DNA of 62,697 nucleotides from JBBQZU01 sp038207425 (GCA_038207425.1 JBBQZU010000020.1:1-62697), one strand, 5' to 3'. Positions 53,771 through 62,387 are shown, counted from the first letter of the stretch. The notes: generated from the sequence alone by a model not told the origin. A program made the numbers and translations.

Positions 53771-54625
53771 TTATATCTTCCCTTCAGCCCGCTCCTTCAA
53801 CCGCTGCCCGTAAAAGGCGCAACTTTTGTAATCCACTATATTGCCGATGTGAAAATTCATTGTATACCGGGTTGCCATTCCCTTTATTTCTTCCCTCATC
53901 AGGCTGAGGTGATCGCTGAGATGGTCTGACATCTTCAGGAGAAGTACTTCCTGTTCTCTGAGCGCATTGGCCAGGTGCATGGCTTGGGTGGGCCACTTCT
54001 CAGCCATATGGTTTATTTCAAGATTTGTGCTGTCGCTAAAATAAATCTGCTATTGGCCACTGCCTGAATAATAAGCTCCCGGAATTTTACCCATGTCGCT
54101 TTCCTTGATAATGCATATCAGATAATCAGAAGCCCGTGCTATATCCGATTCCGATCCTGCGGTTTCATTGCCTTCACCCAGGTGGAAATGGCAATAGCGT
54201 TTGCCAAAACCGAGCAGCCTGCGCAGTTACCGCACTATTGATGTTTTGCCCACACCCGTATGCCCCCGCATAGTTATCACCATGGGCCGCTCCTGCAATT
54301 CGGGAAATAAATACCAAAAGCCCGCTGTTTCGAATACTTCATCCAATACCAGGTCGAGGCCTGCAAACTGCAGTTCAAGTTCCTTCCTTGTTTCTTCAAG
54401 CCCGCGGCGCTTCTCCATGATATCTGCCTGTAACTCCAACAAATTCGAATTCATATTTTGCCCAGGGGATTATATCAAACAGGTAGGCATTGTACGACAA
54501 TACCTCGTCGAAATATCCACTTTTTCACGGCAGTTTTGCGCAGGAAAAAAGCCGGAATAAGTTTCATCAGGAATGCGCAATTCGGGAAATGATCCGTGAA
54601 TTTATGCGGAATGAAAGAGCCGCAT
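53771..54625 (-). pseudogene. P-loop ATPase-like gene interrupted by in-frame stops
   Basis: A single 285-codon minus-strand frame reads protein-like throughout but contains TAA at 54602-54604, 54470-54472 and 54227-54229 and TAG at 54050-54052. It begins MRLFHSA, then IHGSFPELRIPDETYSG. From 54454 it gives a coiled-coil helix (MEKRRGLEETRKELELQFAG) and a clear Walker A loop MRGHTGVGKTSIV, then LRRLLGFGKRYCHFHLGEG and a helical C-terminus (MAEKWPTQAMHLANALREQ). No frameshift is needed to join the pieces down to 53771. The P-loop is certain; the family (AAA-like ATPase or kinase) is not. The part before 54454 may not belong to the same gene. Confidence 0.6.
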
Positions 54626-54692
54626 TTCCGGAAAGGTTTTTACACCTGATTTGGTGGGGATTGGTATAAAAAGTATGAAGCAAAGAAACAGG

Positions 54693-55154
54693 TCATCGCA
54701 CATAGCCGAGGATAACCAACACCAACAGCAGCAACACCACCACCATTATGGCCCTAATTGCATTTTTAGACATCAACCCATCCAATGCCGCATCCTTGTT
54801 CCGATCCTGAAACCAAAAAGGCTGATGCATCGCGGAGAGATTGAATTGATGCTGTACCACCAATGCGTAAAAATCTGCCCGGCCCTCATCGGGAATATGA
54901 ATCAACCAATTGATTTAACCAGTGGGCGTTTCCATCACGAAGTACGAAATACCTTGGCTATTGAGTGCTTCATCCATGGGGTTTAAATCCAAATAGTGGC
55001 TGTAATCCAGGGTATAAGATTTTTGGAATATCGCAGGGTCGCCGGTGGTTGGGGTTTTCACGGAGGTGAAGCTGGGGGAAATTCTCACCTACTCCATCTT
55101 TTCAAACACAAACAACCAAGTGTGAATAAAACCTGTACAGTCTATCGATACCAT
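54693..55154 (-). pseudogene. Small C-tail-anchored membrane protein frame with two in-frame stops
   Basis: The frame runs from ATG 55154 to TGA 54693 with TAG at 55089-55091 and TAA at 54915-54917. The translated text is protein-like: SVKTPTTGDPAIFQKSYTLDYSHYLD, then LNPMDEALNSQGISYFVMETPTG, INWLIHIPDEGRADFYALVV, and a C-terminal membrane helix AIRAIMVVVLLLLVLVILGYVR. I do not recognise a family. Its end lies about 70 bp before the start of the ATPase-like frame on the same strand, and both show the same type of interruption. Confidence 0.45.
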
Positions 55155-55294
55155 CTCACTAAATACAGGGTAGCGGGTTCAAAAAAGAAAAATAGGATTC
55201 AAATAATCCCTAGTTTTGTGGGAACTGAAAAAATTCATTTGTCTTCCAGGCGACATAAAAGAAAACCCTACTGCTATAAATTGCATAAAAAAAA

Positions 55295-55783
55295 ATGAAG
55301 AAAGTACTCTTGGCCCTGTCCGTTTCCGCATTGATTTTTGCGGGATGCAATGAAAGTGATGATGATGCCCCTTCAAACACCGCAACAGATAACACCATCG
55401 GTGAGGCTGATATCATTGCAGGCGATTCTCTGGAATTTAAAACCCTTATTGATGGCGGCGATACCAAAATGTGGATGGCTAGCGGATTTACCCTTGCCGG
55501 ACTCACCACCTTCACCGATTGCAGATTGGATGATGAAATGGTGCTCAATGCCAATGGCACCTGCATGTACAATGGTGGAATGAATCTTTGTGGTGCTGAA
55601 GACAATCAGCAAGTTAAATCAGGCACATGGGAGCTCGATTTCGCCAATACGACCATATTGTTCGACAAAGGCACTTCACGCGAAGAAGCTGCCCTTGTAA
55701 TTGGGCTGAGCGAGAACGAAATCAGGCTTGATGGCACCTATATGTTTATGGAGGTAAGAGGCATTTACACAGCCAGCGAATGA
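55295..55783 (+). CDS. Lipocalin-like lipoprotein
   Basis: The protein has 162 residues. Lipoprotein signal MKKVLLALSVSALIFAGC, then an acidic linker (NESDDDAPSN) and a beta-rich domain with GTCMYNGGMNLCGAEDNQQVKSGTWELDFANTTILFDKG. That segment resembles the lipocalin-like/META-type domains of Bacteroidota lipoproteins ('...G.W....d...i.i...g'). A TAnnTTTG box (TAGTTTTG at 55211-55218) lies 77 bp upstream. It overlaps the DUF547 gene by 4 bp, so the two are cotranslated and may work together at the outer membrane. Confidence 0.7.
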   Translation: MKKVLLALSVSALIFAGCNESDDDAPSNTATDNTIGEADIIAGDSLEFKTLIDGGDTKMWMASGFTLAGLTTFTDCRLDDEMVLNANGTCMYNGGMNLCGAEDNQQVKSGTWELDFANTTILFDKGTSREEAALVIGLSENEIRLDGTYMFMEVRGIYTASE

Positions 55784-57336
55784 GGTTTGTCCTTATTGGC
55801 TTGCTTGCCTTTCTCTCATCGCATCTCCAATCACAATCCGTTGGGGAAACCAATCTTTCAATTGACCGGTTTTTAAAAACCTACGTTCAAAATGGATTGG
55901 TTGACTACAGCCGCATTGCAGCAAATGAGCAGGATTTAGACGATTTGATTGCGCTAATTTCGTCCTTATCCTTAAATGGCCTAAGCCCTGAAGGTGAAAA
56001 ATCGTTTTTAATAAACGCCTATAACATCTTTGTTATTAAGCAGGTAATAGAAAATTACCCCATAAGTTCACCACAGGAAGTGGAAGATTTTTTTACAGCC
56101 GAAAGCCTGAATTTGTCAGGGACTCTGGTAAGTTTGAATGGCTTGGAAAAAGAAATTTTACTCAAAAAATATCCAGATCCAAGATTGCACTTCGCGCTTG
56201 TTTGCGCAGCTTTAGGCTGTCCGAAAATTCGGTCAGATGCATATTTTGAAGATGACTTAGAGCGGCAGTTGAATGAGCAATCTCGCACCACAATAAGCGA
56301 TGAATACTTCGCCAGTTTTGATAAGGAGACCTACACGATAAGCCTATCGAAAATCTTCGAGTGGTTTGCATCCGATTTTGGAAAGAACAAAAACGAAATA
56401 ATCGCCTTTATAAACCAGTATGGTGCGGAAGCTTTTCCTCCGGATGCTTCAATAAAATATACAAAATACGATTGGAGCCTAAATGAGACGTTAAGAATTC
56501 AAGCCGCTAAAACCAAGAGTAATTTGCAATTATTTACCCCTTCAGCACTTTTTAATAGAGGTGAGTTCGAAGTGAATGTTTTCAATAGCATCTACTCCCA
56601 GCAGCATATTAGAGATGAAGCAGGCGAACTGGTTTCTTTGGGGCAGACCCAAAACTTCTTTACGTCCATGATAATGCTTACTACCGGATTGTCTAAGAAG
56701 TCTCGATTTAATGTTGGCTTGGATCTTTTTATATCGAAGGCCAGAACGGTTGCGGGTGAAAAAAGCGCTTTGAATATTTTCAGCAATTCCGATGCACTTT
56801 TCAATAAAACGCTCATATCATATATTGCTCCGAGAATCAAATTTGTTCCCCTAAAGAGCCTACCGCGCTTTTCTGTTCAAAGCGCTTTATGGATCCCTAT
56901 TTCAGATAAGTTGGAATCAGAAGGGTTTGTTGCCCACAATCGCTATACTTGGTTCACACAATTTTTCTTCGACAAATCAATTGGAGATAACTTCCAGATA
57001 TTTTTAGAAGCCAGTCTGCTATACCAGTTCAATCGACCTACCGTTCAGCGGTACGATTTCTTTCGAACGCCCCTAAGCGCCTTTCTTAGTTATTTTCCCA
57101 CTTCAAAATCGACTGTTTTTGCTTTTGCTCAGTACTCTCCCCGGTTTGAAACTGTAAATAGAATGGGGCAGGAAGAATTTGATTTGACCCAGTCGTTTAT
57201 CCAGATTGGCATAGGAGGCAAATATCAAATTACTAACAACTTGGGCGTTGAAGTCTCCTATTCAGACTTTGCCTTCTCAAGGTCAGAAGGTGCCGGCCAT
57301 ACGCTAAATTTGGGTTTGAGATATATCCACCGATAA
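55780..57336 (+). CDS. DUF547 protein fused to an outer-membrane beta-barrel
   Basis: The protein has 518 residues. Signal peptide (MRFVLIGLLAFLSSHLQSQ), then a DUF547 domain (about 25-210): VQNGLVDYSRI, EKSFLINAYNIFVIKQVI, DPRLHFALVCAALGCPKIRSDAY. From about residue 245 it changes to beta-barrel strands rich in aromatic and Gly residues (RFNVGLDLFIS, RFSVQSALWIPIS, NFQIFLEASLLYQFN, KYQITNNLGVEVSYSDF), ending LNLGLRYIHR. A DUF547 domain joined to a barrel is unusual; DUF547 proteins are normally about 250 residues. Function unknown; coupled to the lipoprotein gene upstream. Confidence 0.8.
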   Translation: MRFVLIGLLAFLSSHLQSQSVGETNLSIDRFLKTYVQNGLVDYSRIAANEQDLDDLIALISSLSLNGLSPEGEKSFLINAYNIFVIKQVIENYPISSPQEVEDFFTAESLNLSGTLVSLNGLEKEILLKKYPDPRLHFALVCAALGCPKIRSDAYFEDDLERQLNEQSRTTISDEYFASFDKETYTISLSKIFEWFASDFGKNKNEIIAFINQYGAEAFPPDASIKYTKYDWSLNETLRIQAAKTKSNLQLFTPSALFNRGEFEVNVFNSIYSQQHIRDEAGELVSLGQTQNFFTSMIMLTTGLSKKSRFNVGLDLFISKARTVAGEKSALNIFSNSDALFNKTLISYIAPRIKFVPLKSLPRFSVQSALWIPISDKLESEGFVAHNRYTWFTQFFFDKSIGDNFQIFLEASLLYQFNRPTVQRYDFFRTPLSAFLSYFPTSKSTVFAFAQYSPRFETVNRMGQEEFDLTQSFIQIGIGGKYQITNNLGVEVSYSDFAFSRSEGAGHTLNLGLRYIHR

Positions 57337-57877
57337 AGATTTAATCAGAATAAATAAATAAATAATAGAATCAATTCAATGATTTTATTTTGCATTTAGT
57401 TGCGGTTCAAGAAAAATATCGGCTTTTTAATTCCTGATGCATACTGCCTATGTCAATCTTACCTAAAACTCCTTCTCACCGGCCCTGAACAAAGTGAATA
57501 ATTTTGCGCGTATTTCGTGTATTAAAACTCTTGCGATAAGCGATCAGCAAGATGCCAGGAGCTAAAGGGTACCAAATCATGAGAAAAGTTTCAGCAACCG
57601 GGCTTTGTAGCCCGTTTATGGTACTTTTCAAAAGCAGGGTAAAAGTTGATGAACTGAATGCGATATTAAAAGCGCTTCAGAATGATCTTACGACTTTGCT
57701 GCGTGCTTATATGCGTCCCGACATCCTCTTCTGAAATTCTATGGGTCGAAAACCAGGGTTTTCGATCTTGCACCGGTCAGGTAATGAGGAGCTACCAATC
57801 GGCAGCCAATCGAAATGAAAAGATGTATATGCGTAAATGCAGCAGTGGTTAAAGCAAGAACTCTTTCGTTATATGCA
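57337..57877. other. 541-bp stretch without a convincing gene
   Basis: There is a small hairpin AACGGGC/GCCCGTTT-like around 57597-57616 and, on the minus strand, a short PGILLIAYRKSF text (57524-57562) that recurs in altered form at 60458-60496. A 60-codon plus-strand frame at 57552-57734 has no recognisable features and I do not call it. Confidence 0.5.
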
Positions 57878-58600
57878 TCAGTCCATAATTACCAATTTCA
57901 GTGATGCGATTATTTTATTGTCTTCAGTCACGCGGATTAAATAGATGCCGCTGGCAAGATTGACACTGTTGAGTGTAATCGTTTCTTGTTTGTTATTGAG
58001 CACTGCGCTGTTAACTTCCTCGCCTGATACATTATAAATTTCTAACTGCGCATTTGTCAGCACTGCCTTGGTGCTGATTGTGAAATGCTCATTTGCAGGA
58101 TTGGGTTACACCGATAGTTCATACGTGTCCATTGACAACTCATCAATACCTACAGCTCCTAAAGCGAACTTAAAGACTACCCCAAGATTATTTGTACCGC
58201 CTTCCAGAGTCATTCCATAAAGAGATGTCCCGTAGGAAATAAGAGAGCCCCATGAAAAATTTCCATTTGTAGCACCTGCAAAATCCAATAGTGTTAGGTA
58301 GCCGCTTCCATCGGGCATGATTTTAAAAAGAGTTCCTAAACCATTTGTGCCGCCAATCGAAGTCTAATAGTTTTACGTAGCCGTTTCCATCGGGCATTAT
58401 TTGAAAAAAACAGTTCCTATTTCATTTGTTCCGCCATACCGGGTCATTCCATACAGAAAGGTACCCTCATAAGTTAGAGAGCCAAAAGGCAAACTTCCGT
58501 TTGTAGCACCTGCAAAGTCTAATAGTTTGGTATACTGGGCAAAAGTAGATGTGGCAATTGGCATAGATGCCAATGTGCATAAGAAGTAAAGCTTTTTCAT
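57878..58600 (-). pseudogene. GloVer-repeat T9SS protein, decayed and internally collapsed
   Basis: It starts MKKLYFLCTLASMPIATSTFAQYTKLLDFAGATNGSLPFGSLTYEG, a signal peptide followed by the 'choice-of-anchor tandem repeat GloVer' motif (LLDFAGATNG, LYGMTxxGGTNxxGTVFK, IMPDGxGY). An extra T in the T-run near 58410 shifts the frame. The next copy reads IMPDGNGYVKLLDF and then jumps out of frame straight into SIGGTNGLGTLFKIMPDGSGYLTLLDF, as if repeats had recombined out of register. The tail LSV-PNPANEHFTI carries TAA (58106-58108) where the T9SS motif YPNP should have Tyr. A complete relative would have many more repeats. Confidence 0.82.
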
Positions 58601-58632
58601 TTTGTTTTGTTTAGTAATGTGTGGTTTTAGAA

Positions 58633-60306
58633 TCAATCGGTAATTATTACTTTCTGTGATGCAATTACTTTATTGTCTTCAGTCAAGCTGATGAAATAGA
58701 TGCCGCTGGCAAGGCTTTCTCTGCTGATTGTAAGCATTTGCCCATAAATATTTTTTATTTCTCTGACCAACTTTCCATTCACATTGTAAATATTGAGTTG
58801 TCCGTTGTTGAAGGCTGTTTTGATTTCAATGGTTGTAAAGGAATTGAAAGGATTTGGATACAAAATGGCTGCGCTGATGTTGTTAATTTCTACTATTCCT
58901 ACCGCTGTAGGATCTATCTTCGCAACAAATATATCGGCAATACCTATTTTGGTTAAGGTACTCGTTCCGAAAGTAATTATGGGGCTAACAAATTAACCTG
59001 CAATCAAAATATTTCCCACTCCGTCTACAGAAATAGCCTGACAAAAATCTTCAGAAATTTTTCCAGCCTATTTGCCCAAAGTTCATTGCCAGCGGAATCA
59101 TATTTCAAAACAAATATATCCCTGTCGTTATTTCCGTTGGTTAAAGTAGAAGTTCCGAAGGTTAGCATAGAACTTCTAAAACCACCACTACAAAAACACC
59201 TCCGCTCGTATCAGTAGAAATACTTATCCCGTAATCGAAAGATGCTCCCCCTGCAGATTTCGCCCACAACACACTACCCGGTGCATCATATTTAACAACA
59301 AAAATATCAGATCATCGAACCTGGTCTAAGGTGGTGTTATCGAAGGTAAGAAAAGGGCTACTAAACCAACCTGTTACGAAAATGTTTCCGATTGTGTCTG
59401 TTGTAATACTTTCTCCATCATCAAATCCAAATCCTCCCGCAGATTTTGCCCATAGTTCATTGCAAGCGGCATCGTACTTCGCAATGAAACAATCGTCTCC
59501 TACGTAAGTATTGTTTAATGTAGTCGCACCAAAAGTAATTGAAGGACTTTGAAAAAGACCAGTCACCACAACATTTCCGCTTTAATCTGTTGTAATACAT
59601 ATTCCTTGATCATGACCCGTTCCACCTGCAGATTTTGCCCACAGAGCATTTCGTGAGGCATCGTATTTCGCAATAAAAATATCACTGCTGCCTGCGCCTG
59701 CATTTATTAAAGTAGTTGCTCCGAGTGTAAGCGATGGTCCAAAAAAGTAACCAATTACCAAAACGTTTCCGCTTTGATCTATGTGAATCTCTCTTACAAG
59801 TTCATCAGAAGATTCTCCTTCAGATTTCGCCCATAAAACATTACCAGATGCATCGTATTTCACAAAAAAAAATCGTTGCTGACACCAGTGCCTTCTTTGG
59901 TTAAAGTAATAGTACCGAAAGTAATGGAAGGACTCTGAAAATAGCCAGCTATTAAAATATTGCCGCTCGCATCAGTGGAAACACACTCAGCACGTTCAAA
60001 ATTATTTCCTCCAGCAGATTTCGCCCACAATACAGTGCCAGATGGATCGTATTTCACAATAAAAATATCAGTGCTAGCTCCTATGCCAGTATTGTTTAAT
60101 GTAGTTGCGCCAAAAGCAATAGAAGGGCTGCTAAAACGACCAGCTACCAAAATATTTCCACTTGCGTCAATAGAAATACTTTCTGTACGATTATCACCAG
60201 TTCCTCCTGCGGATATAGCCCAGAGCCAATCAGGAGTTTGTGCATCAATATTTTGCGCCAGGCGTAAAAGGACGCATACCAGCGTGCAGTGTAGTTTGTT
60301 TTTCAT
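58633..60306 (-). pseudogene. SBBP-repeat T9SS protein, decayed
   Basis: It begins with a signal peptide (MKNKLHCTLVCVLLRLAQNIDAQ) and continues with 55-60-residue beta-propeller repeats of the SBBP type: WAKSAGGTGxDxxxxISTDASGNIxVxGxFxSPSITFGATTL, DIFIxKYDASGN. It ends in a T9SS sorting domain LYPNPFNSFTTIEIKTAF...IASQKVIITD. The frame is lost at a homopolymer near 59860 (one base too few), at in-frame TAA 59582-59584, TGA 59312-59314 and TAA 58993-58995, and at further frameshifts near 59190 and 59070. Some ancestral export signal and sorting tail remain, so the gene was once a full T9SS substrate. The start could also be ATG 60321. Confidence 0.85.
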
Positions 60307-60756
60307 TTTAAATGCATTCATGGTAAAAGGAAATAAGGCACGCTAAAAGTTAATATTCTTCAGGCATTTTGCATGGGCAAACTATGGCACACCAGCATGA
60401 AACACCTTTTCAGATACATAAATCTAAGCTAAAGTCCTTTTCGGCAATGCGTGCTTCGAAACTATTGCGGTAAGCAATTAGTTCGATACCAGGCGCGCTG
60501 TCAGAACCAAGTCCTGAGAAATGCCCTAAAAATGGCCCTTTATTATCCTTTTTCCACTAGTTCGAGTCTCGCGCGCGGGCTGTTCCAGCCTCTGGTTTTT
60601 TTACACCAACCCAAACTAAATCCACTCTCAGGCCGGACCCGTGCCGTAGGGTCGGCAAATGGGAAAGCCAAGGTTTCAACCGTGGGTATGCATGCGCTGC
60701 ACAGCCCTTCACAGAGCCCCACTCATGCAGGTGGGTGTGGTAGATTGGCTTTATTC
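60307..60756. other. 450-bp stretch without a convincing gene
   Basis: No intact frame with family features. It contains the second LIAYR-type text on the minus strand (60458-60496) and a degenerate tRNA-T-arm-like word at about 60560 that I reject as a tRNA. Confidence 0.5.
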
Positions 60757-60975
60757 TTAGTGCAGCTTATTATGACGAGGTTTACAAACGGAAACCAGCT
60801 ATTCAATAGGTTCTTTTCCGATATTTTTCTGTGCATCGCGTTTATGATGAACCTGCGTTGCTTGGTTTCCGCAGTACACGCACTGCCAATTGTCGCGATT
60901 AAGAACAACATAGCGTTTTCTCAACCAGGCATTAGATTTCAGATGCGTATTCCGATAATAGTCACGCCGTCGCAT
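60757..60975 (-). pseudogene. HNH endonuclease remnant
   Basis: The frame from ATG 60975 to TAA 60757 reads MRRRDYYRNTHLKSNAWLRKRYVVLNRDNWQCVYCGN, ATQVHHKRDAQKNIGKEPIE, then an in-frame TAG (60799-60801), then LVSVCKPRHNKLH. This is the HNH motif (CxxC, HH, then CxxxHN). The TAG sits where related proteins often have Trp (EWLVSVC), a one-base change from TGG. The second CxxC also appears damaged (CKPRH instead of CxxCH). The 73-codon remnant is too short and broken to be active. Confidence 0.75.
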
Positions 60976-61355
60976 GCGTTTTAAATTAAAAATCCATCAC
61001 GCAATTAAACAGCCGCCTATTCCAAGAATCAATATGCGAATTACTGTACCATCTATCCATTTGGTTCTTATAGACTCAAATTTCATCATTTATACGCAGC
61101 CATCTTAAAGGGGTTGACAGTAGATCGCTTTTCAAGTTTCGAATCTTTTATCCTTTGTATGCGACATGCGCAGAAAGCACAGGCGCCCGCAGTGTAGCAG
61201 GCATACATTAGGTCTTACAATGCCGTATTGGTCTCCGATATTGGTGTCCTGGTGAGATGGAACCAGCCTGTTTAAGTGATGCGATTTACTGGCGTTTATT
61301 CTTTTGTAAAAGTCCATAGTGATCCCAATATGCACCACTGATTCAATAAATAAAC
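60976..61355. other. 380-bp stretch without a convincing gene
   Basis: A 68-codon minus-strand frame (61132-61338) exists but shows no motif, signal peptide or family feature. Nothing else was recognised here. Confidence 0.5.
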
Positions 61356-61529
61356 CTACTTAATTAAGGTCACATGGCCATCGCGTTTTTCGACACCCAA
61401 AGGCGTTCTGAGCCATACGGACCACAAATACACTTCAGGCTCGGCATAGTAACCTGTATTTGGAGAACTTCCATCCCACCCGTTTACAGGGTGCTTGGTG
61501 GTGAAAATGCGGTCGCCCTTTATGGCCAA
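61356..61529 (-). pseudogene. Orphan T9SS type B (gliding-motility C-terminal) sorting-domain remnant
   Basis: The minus-strand frame reads AIKGDRIFTTKHPVNGWDGSSPNTGYYAEPEVYLWSVWLRTPLGVEKRDGHVTLIK followed by TAG. The GWDG, AEPEVYLW and final GHVTLIK blocks match the last two thirds of the CHU_C / type B sorting domain that ends very large secreted Bacteroidota proteins. An in-frame TAA (61530-61532) closes it upstream, and no matching large gene precedes it. It is the tail end of a lost gene. Confidence 0.8.
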
Positions 61530-61679
61530 TTAGCAAAGCCTATTGGAGCTTCGATTTTGACACGGCTAAAGTCCACCCATTTTCTTTATTCCCAACCTGT
61601 CCAACTTGTGGGAAACTTTCAAACCATTCTCCGCACAGCGAATGTATCTTTACCCCCTTTTCAATTCCCAAAAAGAACC

Positions 61680-62132
61680 ATGAAGCGCATCTTGTTATTA
61701 TTACTGGTCGCATGTACATCTATCCATTGCAATAAGGACGATGTTGAAGACCAATCTCAAATTGACGATAAGATTATTCGCAAATACATTGCCGACAACA
61801 ATTTGGATGCCCAAAATGTGGGCAGCGGACTCTATTTTGTAGATGAAGAGACGGGTACTGGCGCAAACCCCACCCCATCATCTACGGTGAGGGTGGCGTA
61901 TCGCGGATATTTTACCAACGGACAGGTTTTTGACGAAAGCAATTCAGCTGGAATCACCTTCGGTCTCAACCAGGTCATTCAAGGCTGGACCATGGGAATT
62001 CCTTATTTCAAAAAAGGCGGCCGGGGCAAGCTGCTCATACCATCCGCATTGGCTTACGGCAGCAGCCCACGCAGCGGCATACCGGCGAATAGCGTGCTCA
62101 TATTCGATGTGCATTTGATTGATATTCTATAA
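61680..62132 (+). CDS. FKBP-type peptidyl-prolyl cis-trans isomerase, lipoprotein (first copy)
   Basis: The protein has 150 residues. The lipoprotein signal (MKRILLLLLVACTSIHC followed by NKDD) is followed by a helical linker (DDKIIRKYIADNNLDAQNVGSGLYFV) and an FKBP domain: VRVAYRGYFTNGQVFDES, FGLNQVIQGWTMGIPYFKKGGRGKLLIPSALAYG, NSVLIFDVHLIDIL. Active-site aromatic residues (Tyr of VAYRGY, Phe of VFDES, Trp of GWTMGI) are present, so it should be active on proteins in the periplasm. I start at 61680 (lipobox at the right distance); the 102 codons upstream in frame lie over the type B remnant and are unrelated. A paralogue follows 290 bp downstream. Confidence 0.93.
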   Translation: MKRILLLLLVACTSIHCNKDDVEDQSQIDDKIIRKYIADNNLDAQNVGSGLYFVDEETGTGANPTPSSTVRVAYRGYFTNGQVFDESNSAGITFGLNQVIQGWTMGIPYFKKGGRGKLLIPSALAYGSSPRSGIPANSVLIFDVHLIDIL

Positions 62133-62203
62133 AACCTTATTCTGGGGACAGATATCCAAGCACGTCAACGCTGGCCCTCACAGCTACAATAACAACATCA
62201 GCA

Positions 62204-62260
62204 CAGAGGCTGCAACAAACTTCGCTCGCGTCTAGCGAGTGAAGTGTACTCCAGCCTCTG
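62204..62260. repeat. Large cruciform-type inverted repeat between the FKBP genes
   Basis: Outer arms CAGAGGCTG (62204-62212) and CAGCCTCTG (62252-62260) are exact complements. Inside them ACTTCGCTCGC (62219-62229) and GCGAGTGAAGT (62235-62245) pair around a 5-base loop with one G-T. No T-run follows. It may be a REP-like element or a transcript-stabilising structure. Confidence 0.7.
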
Positions 62261-62266
62261 GCTCCT

Positions 62267-62360
62267 TTCTTTGCGCCTTTGCGAGAAAAACAAACCGGTC
62301 CTTCCTACCTAAAGGGCGTCACCTATCCCTTTATTTGTCCCTTCGCGACTTTGCGAGAAA
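62267..62360. repeat. Direct repeat with TTTGCGAGAAA core
   Basis: Two related 22-bp words ending CTTTGCGAGAAA lie at 62267-62288 and 62339-62360, 72 bp apart, in the non-coding gap. Each contains two stacked (C/T)TTTGCG/TTCGCG steps. Confidence 0.6.
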
Positions 62361-62387
62361 CCTTACAAAATTTCCCATCCACAAACG

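Noticed and set aside
57552..57734. 60-codon plus-strand frame
   Set aside because: No motif, no family resemblance, and in a region full of remnants; insufficient support.
60540..60600. GTTCGAGTC word resembling a tRNA T arm
   Set aside because: Only two to three of the five T-stem pairs form and no acceptor, D or anticodon arms are found around it.
51740..60975. Alternative genetic code with TAA/TAG as glutamine
   Set aside because: Intact genes throughout the window end at TAA or TAG with normal C-termini, and some premature stops fit Tyr, Leu or Trp ancestors; decay is the simpler explanation. Kept only as a test in the findings.
60451..60984. 177-codon plus-strand frame
   Set aside because: The opposite strand encodes a recognisable HNH motif; the plus-strand text is low in conserved character.
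61132..61338. 68-codon minus-strand frame
   Set aside because: No recognisable features; composition gives no coding support.
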